From NCBI GenBank assembly GCA_003520285.1, contig DOVB01000107.1, positions 1-23,329 of the forward strand: 23,329 bases of DNA, in the 5' to 3' direction. Each line of letters starts with the position of its first letter. Within the stretch, counting starts at the first letter, position 1. A model generated the notes under the pieces. It searched no databases. It worked only from the letters and a program-made list of their open reading frames with translations, and had not been told where the DNA came from. The stretch comes from Halieaceae bacterium (GTDB lineage: Bacteria; Pseudomonadota; Gammaproteobacteria; Pseudomonadales; Halieaceae). Below, one piece after another: positions 1 to 7,334 of this stretch. The translations under genes were made by a program, and so were the position numbers.

Positions 1-216
1 CCGGTCGCGACCACCCGACAAGCGCTCATGGACTCTAGCAGCGAACTGGTGGCGACAGACACCTCGCAACGCGGGTGGGCGTTGCTGACATTAACGCCAA
101 GTAGCATCGAATCACAGTTCCGCTACGTCTCCACTGTGCTCTCGCGCCAATACTCGGTGAGCGAATCGCCCGTCTTGAAAGCTTTCCCCGGTACGCGCAA
201 ATTCGAGGACAGCTGA
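1..216 (+). CDS. C-terminal tail of a probable PhoD-like alkaline phosphatase (5' truncated by window edge)
   Basis: The reading frame is open from the first base of the window and stops with TGA at 214-216, so the gene begins upstream. The ATG at position 28 lies inside this longer open frame and is probably not the start. The visible 71 residues include DTSQRGW followed by a beta-strand-like LLTLTP and FRYVSTV. This resembles the C-terminal edge of PhoD-type metallophosphoesterases, where a QRGY/W-x-x-x-T-x-TP segment precedes the last strands. Such enzymes are exported phosphodiesterases or phosphomonoesterases that release phosphate from organic esters. The metal-binding core is outside the window, so catalytic competence cannot be judged. 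The gene converges on the receptor at 273-2576 and ends just before a bidirectional terminator. The family call rests on a short tail recalled from memory, so it is only moderately sure. Confidence 0.5.
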   Translation, partial: PVATTRQALMDSSSELVATDTSQRGWALLTLTPSSIESQFRYVSTVLSRQYSVSESPVLKAFPGTRKFEDS

Positions 217-222
217 AGCAAA

Positions 223-254
223 AAGCCCCCCAAGGCTCACGCGTTGGGGGGCTT
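223..254. terminator. Bidirectional rho-independent terminator between convergent genes
   Basis: There is a perfect 11-bp inverted repeat, aagccccccaa (223-233) and ttggggggctt (244-254), with a 10-nt loop. Read on the minus strand, the stem runs directly into TTTTTGC, a good U-tract for the receptor gene that stops at 273. Read on the plus strand, the tail is gcttgtttaa, a weaker U-tract for the phosphatase-like gene stopping at 216. Confidence 0.9.
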
Positions 255-272
255 GTTTAATCGCCTTTAGAA

Positions 273-2576
273 CTAGAAGTCCATAGTCACTCTAAAACCG
301 GCAATCATCGGCATGCCAGGCACGTAGGTGGGTATACCCAGACCGCCACCGGTGTTGCCCGCATCAATCAGGTATTCTTCATCGAACAGGTTATCGGCGT
401 ACAGCTCATATTTCAGAGCAGAGCCGCTTCGATTCAACATGACTGAAGCATCAACCATCCAGTAGGCATCCTGCGACAACCCGGGATAGTTTGAGCTTTC
501 AAAGAAAACTTCGGATTGGTAAGACATCAAGAGATCCCAATCGAGCGTCCACTCAGACCAACTCATTCGCTTGTTCACATTCAGTGAACCCGAGACTTCT
601 GGTGCCAGACGGAACTGATTGCCAGCGTAATCAAATGCCTGGCCGTCATCCGTTTTGCTAGCAAAGGTCGCATCCAGCAATCCCAAGCTCGCACTGATGG
701 ACAATGTATCGCTCGGCATAAATCGGGCAGTGGCTTCAAATCCAGACATGGTGGAATCACCGACGGTGACGGTAAAGCTCTGTAGTGTCACTGCATCGGT
801 ATAGCTCTGCTGGTAATCTTGATACTTGTAGGTGAACAGGGCAGCAAATAGTGACCAACGCTCACCCATGTACTTAAAGCCCACGTCATAAGAGTCGACA
901 GTCTCTGCTTTGGTCACCACCGTTGCCCCAAAGTTCGGATCCACGACCGGTGAACGACGACCTTGCGCATAGTTAAAGTACAGAGATAGCGCATCACTCA
1001 CGCTATAGCTCAGCGCGAACCGAGGTAGCGTCGCAGTGAACTCTTTCTCCGCTTCAAACGCGCCAAAGTTGCGAGTGAGGCGCGATTCATCCAGGTAACG
1101 GAGACCGGCTGTCACATTCAATTGCTCGGTAAGCTGGTAAGAGCCTTCCGCAACCAAAGAGCTAATATCCAGCTCCGCTTCGAAAGTGAAGGGGCCTTGC
1201 ACAATAGAGGAGGGGAAGTTGGGGTTCGAGATGACTGTGCCATCGGCATTGAATAAGCTCGACACTAAAGCACTGCGCAGTGCTTCGATCTCTGCCAGCG
1301 ACGCATTGGTCGATATATTCTGATTCAGCGGGATATTTGGATTAGCCGCTTCAAGCTGCGCTTTTACTGCATCAAAAGTGCCGCGAACCCACGGATCAAC
1401 CATGACGTAATACGGTAACTTTGACTGGTCTTGGCTGTTTGAAAGCCCCACAAAACCTGCGAATCGCTTGCCGTCATCGAATACCAGCCGAGCAGACGCT
1501 CCGTATAAAATGGCGTCGTTATCGAAGTACGCATCTTGAATCCGCAGACCCGTGCCATCAGCGTCGAAAGCTTCATTTAACTCCACATCTTTATAATAAG
1601 CATCTACGCTCGCGACCAGCGCATCGCTAAAACGGTAGTTCAAAGTAAGATCGACACTGCCTAACTCGCGCTCGATGCCCAGTTCAGAACCAAAACCAAG
1701 TTCTGCCGTGCTGAAGGGGCTAGTATCGCCAACTTTAGGAGCAATAGAACCTGATTTAAAGGCAATGCCGGGCTGGTCGTTGTACTCGTAGGCAGCCCGC
1801 GTCACCAAATCCCAGTTGTCATAGCTCAGTTTCCAACTGGCACGGAGCGCCTGAACCGATACGCCATTCAAATCGCCACCTGCGCAGTTTTTACTCGCGC
1901 CGGTGTGATCGGTGATTTGTCCTGAGGGATTGTATGAGTTCGCGCCACAAGCGTTGTTCGCGATCACGCCATCCATCTCGCGATAGATGCCAGCAATTCG
2001 GATTGCGTTATGCTCGTTGATGGGCAGGTTAATCATTGCCTGTGTCTCGATCCCTGCTTCGGTATTTACCGCGAAGCGAGCACTTGCATCGAATTCAGTA
2101 TCAGGCGTGTTGGTAATGATACTGACGGCGCCGTTAGCCGCAGCAACACCAAATAACGTAGGCTGCGGACCTTTCAATACCTCAACTCGCGCGATATCGA
2201 ATAATGCAGCGCTCGATACCGTTTTCTTCGAAATATCGAACCCATCCTGATAGACCGAGATTCGCGGAGTCGCAGAAACCGATGCGGTATCGTCGGTAAT
2301 ACCTCGAATATTGAAAGACGGCAAACTCACCGCTTGCTCCTGGATGACCACGTTCGGCAGTACACGAGACAAATCATCGAGCTCTGTCGTGTTGGTTCTT
2401 TCAAGAAACTCGGCTGAAATAACGTCCATAGTGGCGGCGACATCGAGCACTGACTGATCTCGTTTTTGTGCCGTCACAATGATTTCTTCCATCGCCGACG
2501 TATCGGCATAACTCCAAGCAGACGCTGTTGCAACGGCAATAGCGATGGCTTTCACACCAGTGGTGATTGTTTTCAT
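273..2576 (-). CDS. TonB-dependent outer-membrane receptor, 767 aa
   Basis: This is an outer-membrane active transporter powered by TonB-ExbB-ExbD; the substrate is unknown. A signal peptide (about residues 1-24, ending WSYA) precedes a TonB-box-like EEIIVTAQKR at 30-39. The plug domain follows, with FNIRGI (88-93), VYQDG (108-112) and KGPQPTLFG (135-143). The rest is a beta-barrel ending in phenylalanine (RVTMDF), the usual outer-membrane insertion signal. The length is normal for this family. The start is supported by AGGAG (complement of 2582-2586) five bases upstream of the ATG. The EEIIVTAQKR style belongs to the large iron-complex/carbohydrate-type receptor group common in sphingomonads and marine gammaproteobacteria. 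The plug reads KGPQPTLFGVAAANGAV where KGPQGTLFGRN-x-x-GGA is typical, so the loop glycine is replaced by proline. No substrate-processing gene is co-directional with it. The gene ends at the shared terminator at 223-254. Confidence 0.94.
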   Translation of the reverse strand: MKTITTGVKAIAIAVATASAWSYADTSAMEEIIVTAQKRDQSVLDVAATMDVISAEFLERTNTTELDDLSRVLPNVVIQEQAVSLPSFNIRGITDDTASVSATPRISVYQDGFDISKKTVSSAALFDIARVEVLKGPQPTLFGVAAANGAVSIITNTPDTEFDASARFAVNTEAGIETQAMINLPINEHNAIRIAGIYREMDGVIANNACGANSYNPSGQITDHTGASKNCAGGDLNGVSVQALRASWKLSYDNWDLVTRAAYEYNDQPGIAFKSGSIAPKVGDTSPFSTAELGFGSELGIERELGSVDLTLNYRFSDALVASVDAYYKDVELNEAFDADGTGLRIQDAYFDNDAILYGASARLVFDDGKRFAGFVGLSNSQDQSKLPYYVMVDPWVRGTFDAVKAQLEAANPNIPLNQNISTNASLAEIEALRSALVSSLFNADGTVISNPNFPSSIVQGPFTFEAELDISSLVAEGSYQLTEQLNVTAGLRYLDESRLTRNFGAFEAEKEFTATLPRFALSYSVSDALSLYFNYAQGRRSPVVDPNFGATVVTKAETVDSYDVGFKYMGERWSLFAALFTYKYQDYQQSYTDAVTLQSFTVTVGDSTMSGFEATARFMPSDTLSISASLGLLDATFASKTDDGQAFDYAGNQFRLAPEVSGSLNVNKRMSWSEWTLDWDLLMSYQSEVFFESSNYPGLSQDAYWMVDASVMLNRSGSALKYELYADNLFDEEYLIDAGNTGGGLGIPTYVPGMPMIAGFRVTMDF

Positions 2577-2598
2577 AATTGCTCCTAATAATGGCGTT

Positions 2599-2614
2599 GT
2601 GGGTGTGGACCCAC
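2599..2614 (-). promoter_or_regulatory. Small hairpin in the 5' leader of the 767-aa receptor
   Basis: GTGGGT (2599-2604) and ACCCAC (2609-2614) form a 6-bp stem with a 4-nt loop, 12 nt upstream of the ribosome binding site at 2582-2586. It could lie in the mRNA leader of the receptor at 273-2576. No function is shown. Short hairpins of this size also occur by chance. Confidence 0.3.
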
Positions 2615-2635
2615 CGCCACGCTATAGGCAGGTAA

Positions 2636-2652
2636 TGACGTTTTTGCGTCAA
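2636..2652 (-). promoter_or_regulatory. Candidate -35/operator upstream of the 767-aa receptor
   Basis: On the plus strand this reads TGACG-TTTTTG-CGTCA (2636-2651), an inverted repeat with 5-bp arms and a 6-nt spacer. On the minus strand it begins TTGACG (complement of 2647-2652), which resembles a sigma-70 -35 box. No well-spaced -10 follows: the best match, TATAGC, is 20 nt away. A regulator site overlapping a promoter about 60 nt upstream of the receptor start is plausible but unproven. Confidence 0.3.
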
Positions 2653-2851
2653 TCTCTTGAAGGTTTTACAACACTAATGTGACAGTCATCTGGCGCCAGG
2701 CGAGCCCACAAGAAAGCATCTCGAACGGCGCGGCTTCACAGATCAATTTCGGGCGCTTAAAGCCTTCGCCTAGTGGATTTATGGCGAGTGATTTAGCGAT
2801 ACAAAAGGCGTACAGTATGGCACTTAATTTGCGGATAGGGACGCAAGCGCA

Positions 2852-3448
2852 ATGACTCAATCTGTACCAGCGCCAAGTAAAGTGGTCTGTATCGGGAAAA
2901 ACTACGCCGATCACATCGAAGAAATGGGCGGACTTAAGCCCGACGATATGACCGTTTTTTTAAAACCACCGTCGGCAATCACGACCGTCTTACAGACTTA
3001 TCGAGACGAGCCTGTGCACTACGAAACCGAAATATGCTTTCGCATTTGCGACCATAAACTTGTTGCCGTGGGCCTAGGTCTTGATTTGACCAAGCGGGAA
3101 ACCCAAGGGCGACTAAAACAGCAAGGCCTGCCTTGGGAGCGGGCGAAAGCGTTCGACGGATCGGCCCTATTTAGCGAGTTCGTGCCACTGCCGGATGAAC
3201 TGAATGACTTGAGCCTGACGCTTCATGTAGACGACGATCTTAGACAGAAGGGGCTCATCAGCATGATGTTATACCCGCCGCACGTCATTCTGTCTGAGTT
3301 GAGCAGCTTCATGAGCTTGGCCGACCACGACATCATTATGACCGGCACCCCCGCAGGAGTAGGGCCTCTCGAGGCCGGCCGATGTTATCAAGCAACCCTT
3401 TATAAGGGCTCGACCATCTTGGTTAGCCAATCCTGGATCGCCGTTTAA
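2852..3448 (+). CDS. Fumarylacetoacetate hydrolase family protein (YcgM/FAHD1-like acylpyruvase or oxaloacetate tautomerase/decarboxylase)
   Basis: This 198-aa cytosolic enzyme belongs to the FAH superfamily, which handles C-C bond cleavage, decarboxylation or tautomerisation of 2-oxo acids using Mg2+ or Mn2+. Visible family landmarks are KVVCIGKNYADH (about 10-21) and the metal-binding E-x-E in HYETE (Glu58, Glu60). Asp78 in GLGLDLTKR and the W-x-x-AKAFDGSA segment follow, and the C-terminal signature is MTGTPAGVGPL. The protein is slightly shorter than E. coli YcgM (about 219 aa), but all the main motifs remain. The start is the ATG at 2852, with AGGGA about 10 nt upstream. The stop overlaps the stop of the convergent amidase by 4 bases. 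The exact substrate (acylpyruvate, oxaloacetate or an aromatic-pathway diketo acid) cannot be read from sequence, and the neighbours do not form an obvious catabolic pathway. Confidence 0.88.
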   Translation: MTQSVPAPSKVVCIGKNYADHIEEMGGLKPDDMTVFLKPPSAITTVLQTYRDEPVHYETEICFRICDHKLVAVGLGLDLTKRETQGRLKQQGLPWERAKAFDGSALFSEFVPLPDELNDLSLTLHVDDDLRQKGLISMMLYPPHVILSELSSFMSLADHDIIMTGTPAGVGPLEAGRCYQATLYKGSTILVSQSWIAV

Positions 3449-4905
3449 CGATCATATCCAGGAGGTGGCGTGAAGGCTCGATGGTGCTGTTCCAATAATT
3501 TTGCAACTGCCAAGGTCGTTCTATCCTCTAGGTACGCCCCCGCAATCTGAACGCCCATTGGAAGGCCCTCACGGCTCAGGCCAATAGGCGCCACCGAAAC
3601 CGGCAGACCAGCATTCAATGTAAGACCAGACCACCGCATAATATCGGTGTACGGACGCTCGATGCCATTCACAAGCAAACGGCGTGCGGACATATCGGGA
3701 GTGTGGTCGTGGGGAAACGCGGTAGTCATCGCACAGGGGCACAGAACCACGTCAAACTCTTGGAAGAAGTGCTCCCAAGCCGCCCTATTCTGCAGTCGTT
3801 GCTCAGAAGCCTTCGCCCAATCGCGATGTGACATCGCGATACCGCGCATCTGTTCGATACCATCTGAGTGATCTTCTGGGTCGGCATTAGCCACGATACC
3901 AGCCGCCATATCAAACACTGACTGCGGCATCCCCGCTCCCATCACCGACATTAATAGGTGCAAATAGGTGCGATGATTGGCCTCTACATCAAAGCTCGGT
4001 CGAGCAGAGTAATCCACTGTTGCGCCGAGCGACTCTAGCGACTTTGCAGCCGCAAGAATAGCAGCACAGATGTCTTCATCTACGGGGCAAAAAGGATCGT
4101 CAGCCCAAACTGCAACCCGCAACTCACTGGGATCATCAAAACGTGCGGGCGGGAGCTCGACACGCCAGGCTTTCGCCTCGATTGGAGATGCACCGATCAG
4201 TACATCAAGTGCCTGAGCAATATCGTCGGCACAAATGCCTAAGGGCCCTACCACCTGTAAATCAGACTCCGATAAAATCGATTGACCAGGTGGAATATGA
4301 CCTTGCTGGGACACAATACCGTAACTGGGTTTATGTCCAAATACTCCATTGAAATGGGAGGGAATCCGAATTGAACCACCAATATCGCTGCCCACCTCTA
4401 AGGCTGACAAACCTGCCGCAAGCGCAGCAGCAGCGCCGCCAGAGGATCCTCCACTCGTGCGCTCAGTATTCCAAGGATTGTTCGTTACCCCGTAAACCTC
4501 GTTATAACTCTGCAGATCCGCACTCATAAAAGGCACATTGGTTTTACCCAAAATGATCGCCCCTGCAGCTCTGTAACGCGCTACGCTGACAGCATCTGTT
4601 TCAGGCACTTGACCTGCACGATCTGGTATACCGCCGACCGTGACCAAATCTTTAGTGGCTAATGCATCTTTGATGGTGATGGGTACGCCATGGAGTGGCC
4701 CCCAATCTTCGCCGCGAGCAGCAGCAGCGTCTGCCTCGACCGCCCGCTGCAGTGCGCGCTCACTATCGAGGACAACGACCGCGTTCAAAGCCGGATTGAA
4801 TCGCGTAAGTCGATCCAAGAAAAAGTTAACCACCTCGACAGAGCTGATTTCACGAGTCTTGATCTGACGAGCCAGTGCGAACGCGCTAGTGTATAAAATA
4901 GTCAT
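3445..4905 (-). CDS. Amidase signature family amidohydrolase, 486 aa
   Basis: Amidase-signature enzymes hydrolyse carboxamides with a Ser-cisSer-Lys triad. Here the triad is Lys79 (VPITIKD), Ser154 (TSGGSSGG) and Ser178 (GSDIGGSIRIP). The glycine-rich signature at 150-180 is intact, and the length suits a stand-alone amidase. It is less likely to be GatA of Glu-tRNA(Gln) amidotransferase, because no gatC or gatB is adjacent and the C-terminal region (GLPVSVAPIG, LPMGVQIAG) fits general amidases. The start is the ATG at 4905 with GAGG seven bases upstream. It lies 36 nt downstream of gcvT on the same strand, so co-transcription is likely. Its 3' end overlaps the convergent FAH-family gene by 4 bases (a shared TTAA gives both stops). 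The natural amide substrate is unknown. Confidence 0.92.
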   Translation of the reverse strand: MTILYTSAFALARQIKTREISSVEVVNFFLDRLTRFNPALNAVVVLDSERALQRAVEADAAAARGEDWGPLHGVPITIKDALATKDLVTVGGIPDRAGQVPETDAVSVARYRAAGAIILGKTNVPFMSADLQSYNEVYGVTNNPWNTERTSGGSSGGAAAALAAGLSALEVGSDIGGSIRIPSHFNGVFGHKPSYGIVSQQGHIPPGQSILSESDLQVVGPLGICADDIAQALDVLIGASPIEAKAWRVELPPARFDDPSELRVAVWADDPFCPVDEDICAAILAAAKSLESLGATVDYSARPSFDVEANHRTYLHLLMSVMGAGMPQSVFDMAAGIVANADPEDHSDGIEQMRGIAMSHRDWAKASEQRLQNRAAWEHFFQEFDVVLCPCAMTTAFPHDHTPDMSARRLLVNGIERPYTDIMRWSGLTLNAGLPVSVAPIGLSREGLPMGVQIAGAYLEDRTTLAVAKLLEQHHRAFTPPPGYDR

Positions 4906-4941
4906 GTCTTACCCTCGGTGTGTGGTTCACCATTACTGGCA

Positions 4942-6051
4942 TTAACCCCTAAAATATCGCTGCGCAACAAATGGCATTGCCGTGACCTGCACCTCTATCA
5001 GACTACCGCGTACATCCACTCGCAGCCGATTCCCTACGCCTGTGTATTCGGCGTGCACATATGCCATAGCAATCGGCGCACCAAGACTCGGAGCAAAGCC
5101 TCCGGAACACACTTCGCCCACAGCTTCATTGCGACTGTTCAGTATAACGGCACCATCCCGAACAGGCCTTTTCCCGACAACACTCAGACCGACGCGGCGC
5201 TTTGCCACGCCGGCAGCACTCTGAGCCATGATGATATCACTCCCCAAATAGCCACCGGCTCGCGCGCCACCAACTCGACGATCCTTCGCAATAGCCCAGG
5301 CAAGTCCGGCCTCAATTGGGGTTCTTTGCTCCGATAGCTCATGCCCATACAGACACAGGCCGGCTTCCAAGCGCAGCGAATCACGAGCGCCTAAACCGAC
5401 CGGGAGCACCTCATCGCAGGCCAGTAAAGTTTCTGCAAAGGCTAACACCGCGTGATTAGGCACCGAAATTTCGAATCCATCCTCACCCGTATAACCAGAG
5501 CAAGTGACATACAGTGGCTCATCTTGAAAACTGACCCACATACCATTCATGAAAGCTAATTGGTCCACGGTGGGAAAAAGCCGAGTGAGCACGGCTCGTG
5601 CGTGAGGGCCCTGCAAGGCGAGCAAAGAATGCTCTGACAGCTCTGTGATACTCACCCCTTTCAGCTGAGTGCGCAGATGCGCGAGATCTTTCTCTTTACA
5701 ACCCGCGTTAATCACCAGCATAAATTGATCATCGGACCAGCGAGTGACGATGAGATCATCGATCACGCCGCCCTGCTCATTGGTCAGCAAAGAATAAGTT
5801 TGTTGATGGTGACCCAAAGCCACCAGATCAGCGGGCATCAGTGATTCAAGCGCCAGCGCAGCCGTATCTCCTTGAATCAGGACTTGACCCATATGCGACA
5901 CATCAAACAAGCCTGCAAACTCTCGCGTATGGAGGTGCTCCTTGATAATACCGGAGGGATACTGAACCGGCATGTTGTAGCCGGCAAAAGGAACCAGCTT
6001 AGCCTGTAAAGACCGGTGTAAAGGTTCAAGTGGTACGCTGCGCAATGCCAT
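4942..6051 (-). CDS. gcvT: Glycine cleavage system T protein (aminomethyltransferase)
   Basis: GcvT transfers the methylene unit from the aminomethyl-lipoyl arm of H protein to tetrahydrofolate, releasing ammonia. The 369-aa product matches the family length. Motifs seen are PFAGYNMPVQYPSGI (21-35), GLFDVSHMGQ (47-56) and GGVIDDL at 94-100 with the catalytic-type Asp98/Asp99. GYTGEDGFEIS (folate/aminomethyl site region) and LGARDSLRLEAGLCLYGHEL follow. The open frame extends 35 codons further upstream, but the ATG at 6051 is preferred. It has AGGA (complement of 6059-6062) seven bases upstream, and the family alignment begins here. No gcvH or gcvP is beside it, unlike the usual gcvTHP operon; the next gene downstream is an amidase. 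I see no glycine riboswitch in the 155-nt divergent gap. Confidence 0.92.
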   Translation of the reverse strand: MALRSVPLEPLHRSLQAKLVPFAGYNMPVQYPSGIIKEHLHTREFAGLFDVSHMGQVLIQGDTAALALESLMPADLVALGHHQQTYSLLTNEQGGVIDDLIVTRWSDDQFMLVINAGCKEKDLAHLRTQLKGVSITELSEHSLLALQGPHARAVLTRLFPTVDQLAFMNGMWVSFQDEPLYVTCSGYTGEDGFEISVPNHAVLAFAETLLACDEVLPVGLGARDSLRLEAGLCLYGHELSEQRTPIEAGLAWAIAKDRRVGGARAGGYLGSDIIMAQSAAGVAKRRVGLSVVGKRPVRDGAVILNSRNEAVGEVCSGGFAPSLGAPIAMAYVHAEYTGVGNRLRVDVRGSLIEVQVTAMPFVAQRYFRG

Positions 6052-6205
6052 GAAGTCATCCTGCTTAATGAAGGCGATCAGACTACTTAGGCTCGGCGGT
6101 ACGCGCAAGAGAATAAAGTCATAAAAACACGTCAAGTCATATTCTGCCCGCATCACAAAGCCGGTAAACTCGTCGATTCACTGCACCTCCCAAGCAAGGA
6201 TTACT

Positions 6206-6766
6206 ATGTTACCCACGTCAGCCTGCGTCTCACTCATTGGTATGCCAGGTGCCGGTAAAACTACCGTAGGCCGATACCTGTCTGAGCTGCTAGGACTTGG
6301 CTTCAGAGATACTGATGACGATCTGGAGCGTGACCAGGGTCTAAAGCTGGAAGAGATTATGCAAGCCGTGGGTCCCACTGAATTTCGCGCGATCGAAGAG
6401 CGCGTTGTTACCGCGATACCATTTGCCGATGAGGTCATCGCCACCGGGGGCAGCGTAATCTACAGCCATAGAATTATGGCTCAACTCCGACAATATGGAC
6501 CCATCGTGTATCTTGATGCACCTTTATCTTTCATCGAGGAGCGGATTGGCGCCAATCCCCCACGAGGGATTGCCAAAGATCAAGCCTGCTCCCTCGCCGA
6601 GCTTTATCGGGAACGCACACCACTTTATCAACACTGGGCTGATCTGCGTATCGACTGCTCTGATCCATCTGAATCACCGGCCCTGTTAGCGCAGCGAATA
6701 GTGTCCGAAAGTGGGACACTTTTGTCCGCGGACACCCTCAGACGCGACCATCATTCACTGACTTGA
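6206..6766 (+). CDS. Shikimate kinase-like P-loop kinase ('GGSVIYS' subfamily)
   Basis: This 186-aa cytosolic kinase of the AroK/shikimate-kinase fold has a Walker A at GMPGAGKT (12-19), an acidic substrate motif DTD (35-37) and Arg61 in EFRAIEE. A GGS motif lies at 81-83, a lid arginine at Arg120 (PPRGI), and a C-terminal YRERTPLY (134-141). AroK phosphorylates shikimate in aromatic amino-acid synthesis and carries a GGG motif that binds the substrate. Here the third glycine is serine (ATGGSVIYS). From memory this is typical of a paralogous group annotated as shikimate kinase in other bacteria, so the substrate may differ. No aroB or other aromatic-pathway gene is adjacent. The start is the ATG at 6206 with AAGGA (6196-6200) five bases upstream. 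It is divergent from gcvT. Confidence 0.8.
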   Translation: MLPTSACVSLIGMPGAGKTTVGRYLSELLGLGFRDTDDDLERDQGLKLEEIMQAVGPTEFRAIEERVVTAIPFADEVIATGGSVIYSHRIMAQLRQYGPIVYLDAPLSFIEERIGANPPRGIAKDQACSLAELYRERTPLYQHWADLRIDCSDPSESPALLAQRIVSESGTLLSADTLRRDHHSLT

Positions 6767-7064
6767 TTGAACCTGACAACTTCAATAGACACCACAAAGT
6801 CCGCTAATCCTTATGCTCTCTGGCATTTACTTGGTCTTTCTCGCGCTTGGCATGTGAGTTGCTTCGAGCCTGTGGGTGAGTGGTTGGTGCATCTCATGGA
6901 GGAGCCGTATTTTGGGGCGAATACGATGGCAAGACGCCACATCAGCCGCTCGCCCACCATAAAAATAATTTATCGTGTGGCACAGTATTTTTTGATTTAC
7001 TCCACTGCAAGTCAGAGTGATATTACGCGAAATTAGTCAGCGCAAACGTTGGAGTGTGTGAATT
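6767..7064. other. Gene-poor spacer (298 nt) with one small hairpin
   Basis: I see no supported gene here. A TTG-started 89-codon frame beginning at 6767, directly after the kinase stop, has no recognisable features. The only structure noted is CGTATT (6906-6911) and AATACG (6920-6925), a 6-bp stem with an 8-nt loop and no U-tract. The 3' part must hold the promoter and leader for the small protein at 7065. Confidence 0.4.
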
Positions 7065-7277
7065 ATGACCAAACATGACGACAGCAATGATAGCGACTCT
7101 CTCGATGATTTCGACGACGATAGCATCGAATTAGAGGATGACTTCGACACCCCACCCAGCTACCTCTCTGAAAAACAAGTGCTGGCCGAAAAACGTCGCA
7201 AAGCCGAGCTGCGGCTAGAACAAAAGCGTCTACGCGAAGAGCTTGGCTACTACAACCTGAGCTTTGATGATCTCTGA
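7065..7277 (+). CDS. Small acidic PA3496-like protein, 70 aa
   Basis: The product has a very acidic N-terminal half (repeated Asp and Ser, about residues 4-28). A basic, probably helical segment AEKRRKAELRLEQKRLREEL (about 42-61) follows, and it ends YNLSFDDL. This layout, especially R-x-x-E-x-R-L-E-x-K-R-L-R-E-E-L followed by a short acidic tail, is what I recall for the PA3496 family of putative envelope-integrity proteins in gammaproteobacteria. There is no signal peptide or membrane segment, so it is likely cytoplasmic. GGAG lies 10 nt upstream of the ATG. It converges on the LysR-type gene. The family assignment is from memory and the molecular role is unknown. Confidence 0.6.
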   Translation: MTKHDDSNDSDSLDDFDDDSIELEDDFDTPPSYLSEKQVLAEKRRKAELRLEQKRLREELGYYNLSFDDL

Positions 7278-7282
7278 AATGG

Positions 7283-7333
7283 TCAGCCCTGATAAGCCGT
7301 CAGCAACAACGCCAGATCGGGTTTAAGGGCTGA
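7283..7333. terminator. Weak inverted repeat between convergent genes
   Basis: TCAGCCCT (7283-7290) pairs with AGGGCTGA (7326-7333) over a 35-nt loop, between the stop of the 70-aa gene (7277) and the stop of the LysR gene (7335). There is no U-tract on either side, so a terminator role is only suggested by position. Confidence 0.25.
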
Positions 7334-7334
7334 T

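Noticed and set aside
4143..4905. Amidase as GatA of the Glu-tRNA(Gln) amidotransferase
   Set aside because: No gatB or gatC is adjacent, and the neighbourhood and C-terminal sequence fit a general amidase better.
4918..5337. 139-codon plus-strand frame opposite gcvT
   Set aside because: It lies fully antisense to a well-supported gcvT, has no recognisable domain, and its length follows from the codon pattern of the real gene.
6052..6205. Possible glycine riboswitch upstream of gcvT
   Set aside because: The 154-nt divergent gap shows no paired aptamer-like structure or expression platform that I can recognise.
6767..7036. 89-codon frame starting with TTG right after the kinase stop
   Set aside because: It has a rare start, no ribosome site, no recognisable motif and an unusual composition. 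It is treated as non-coding spacer.
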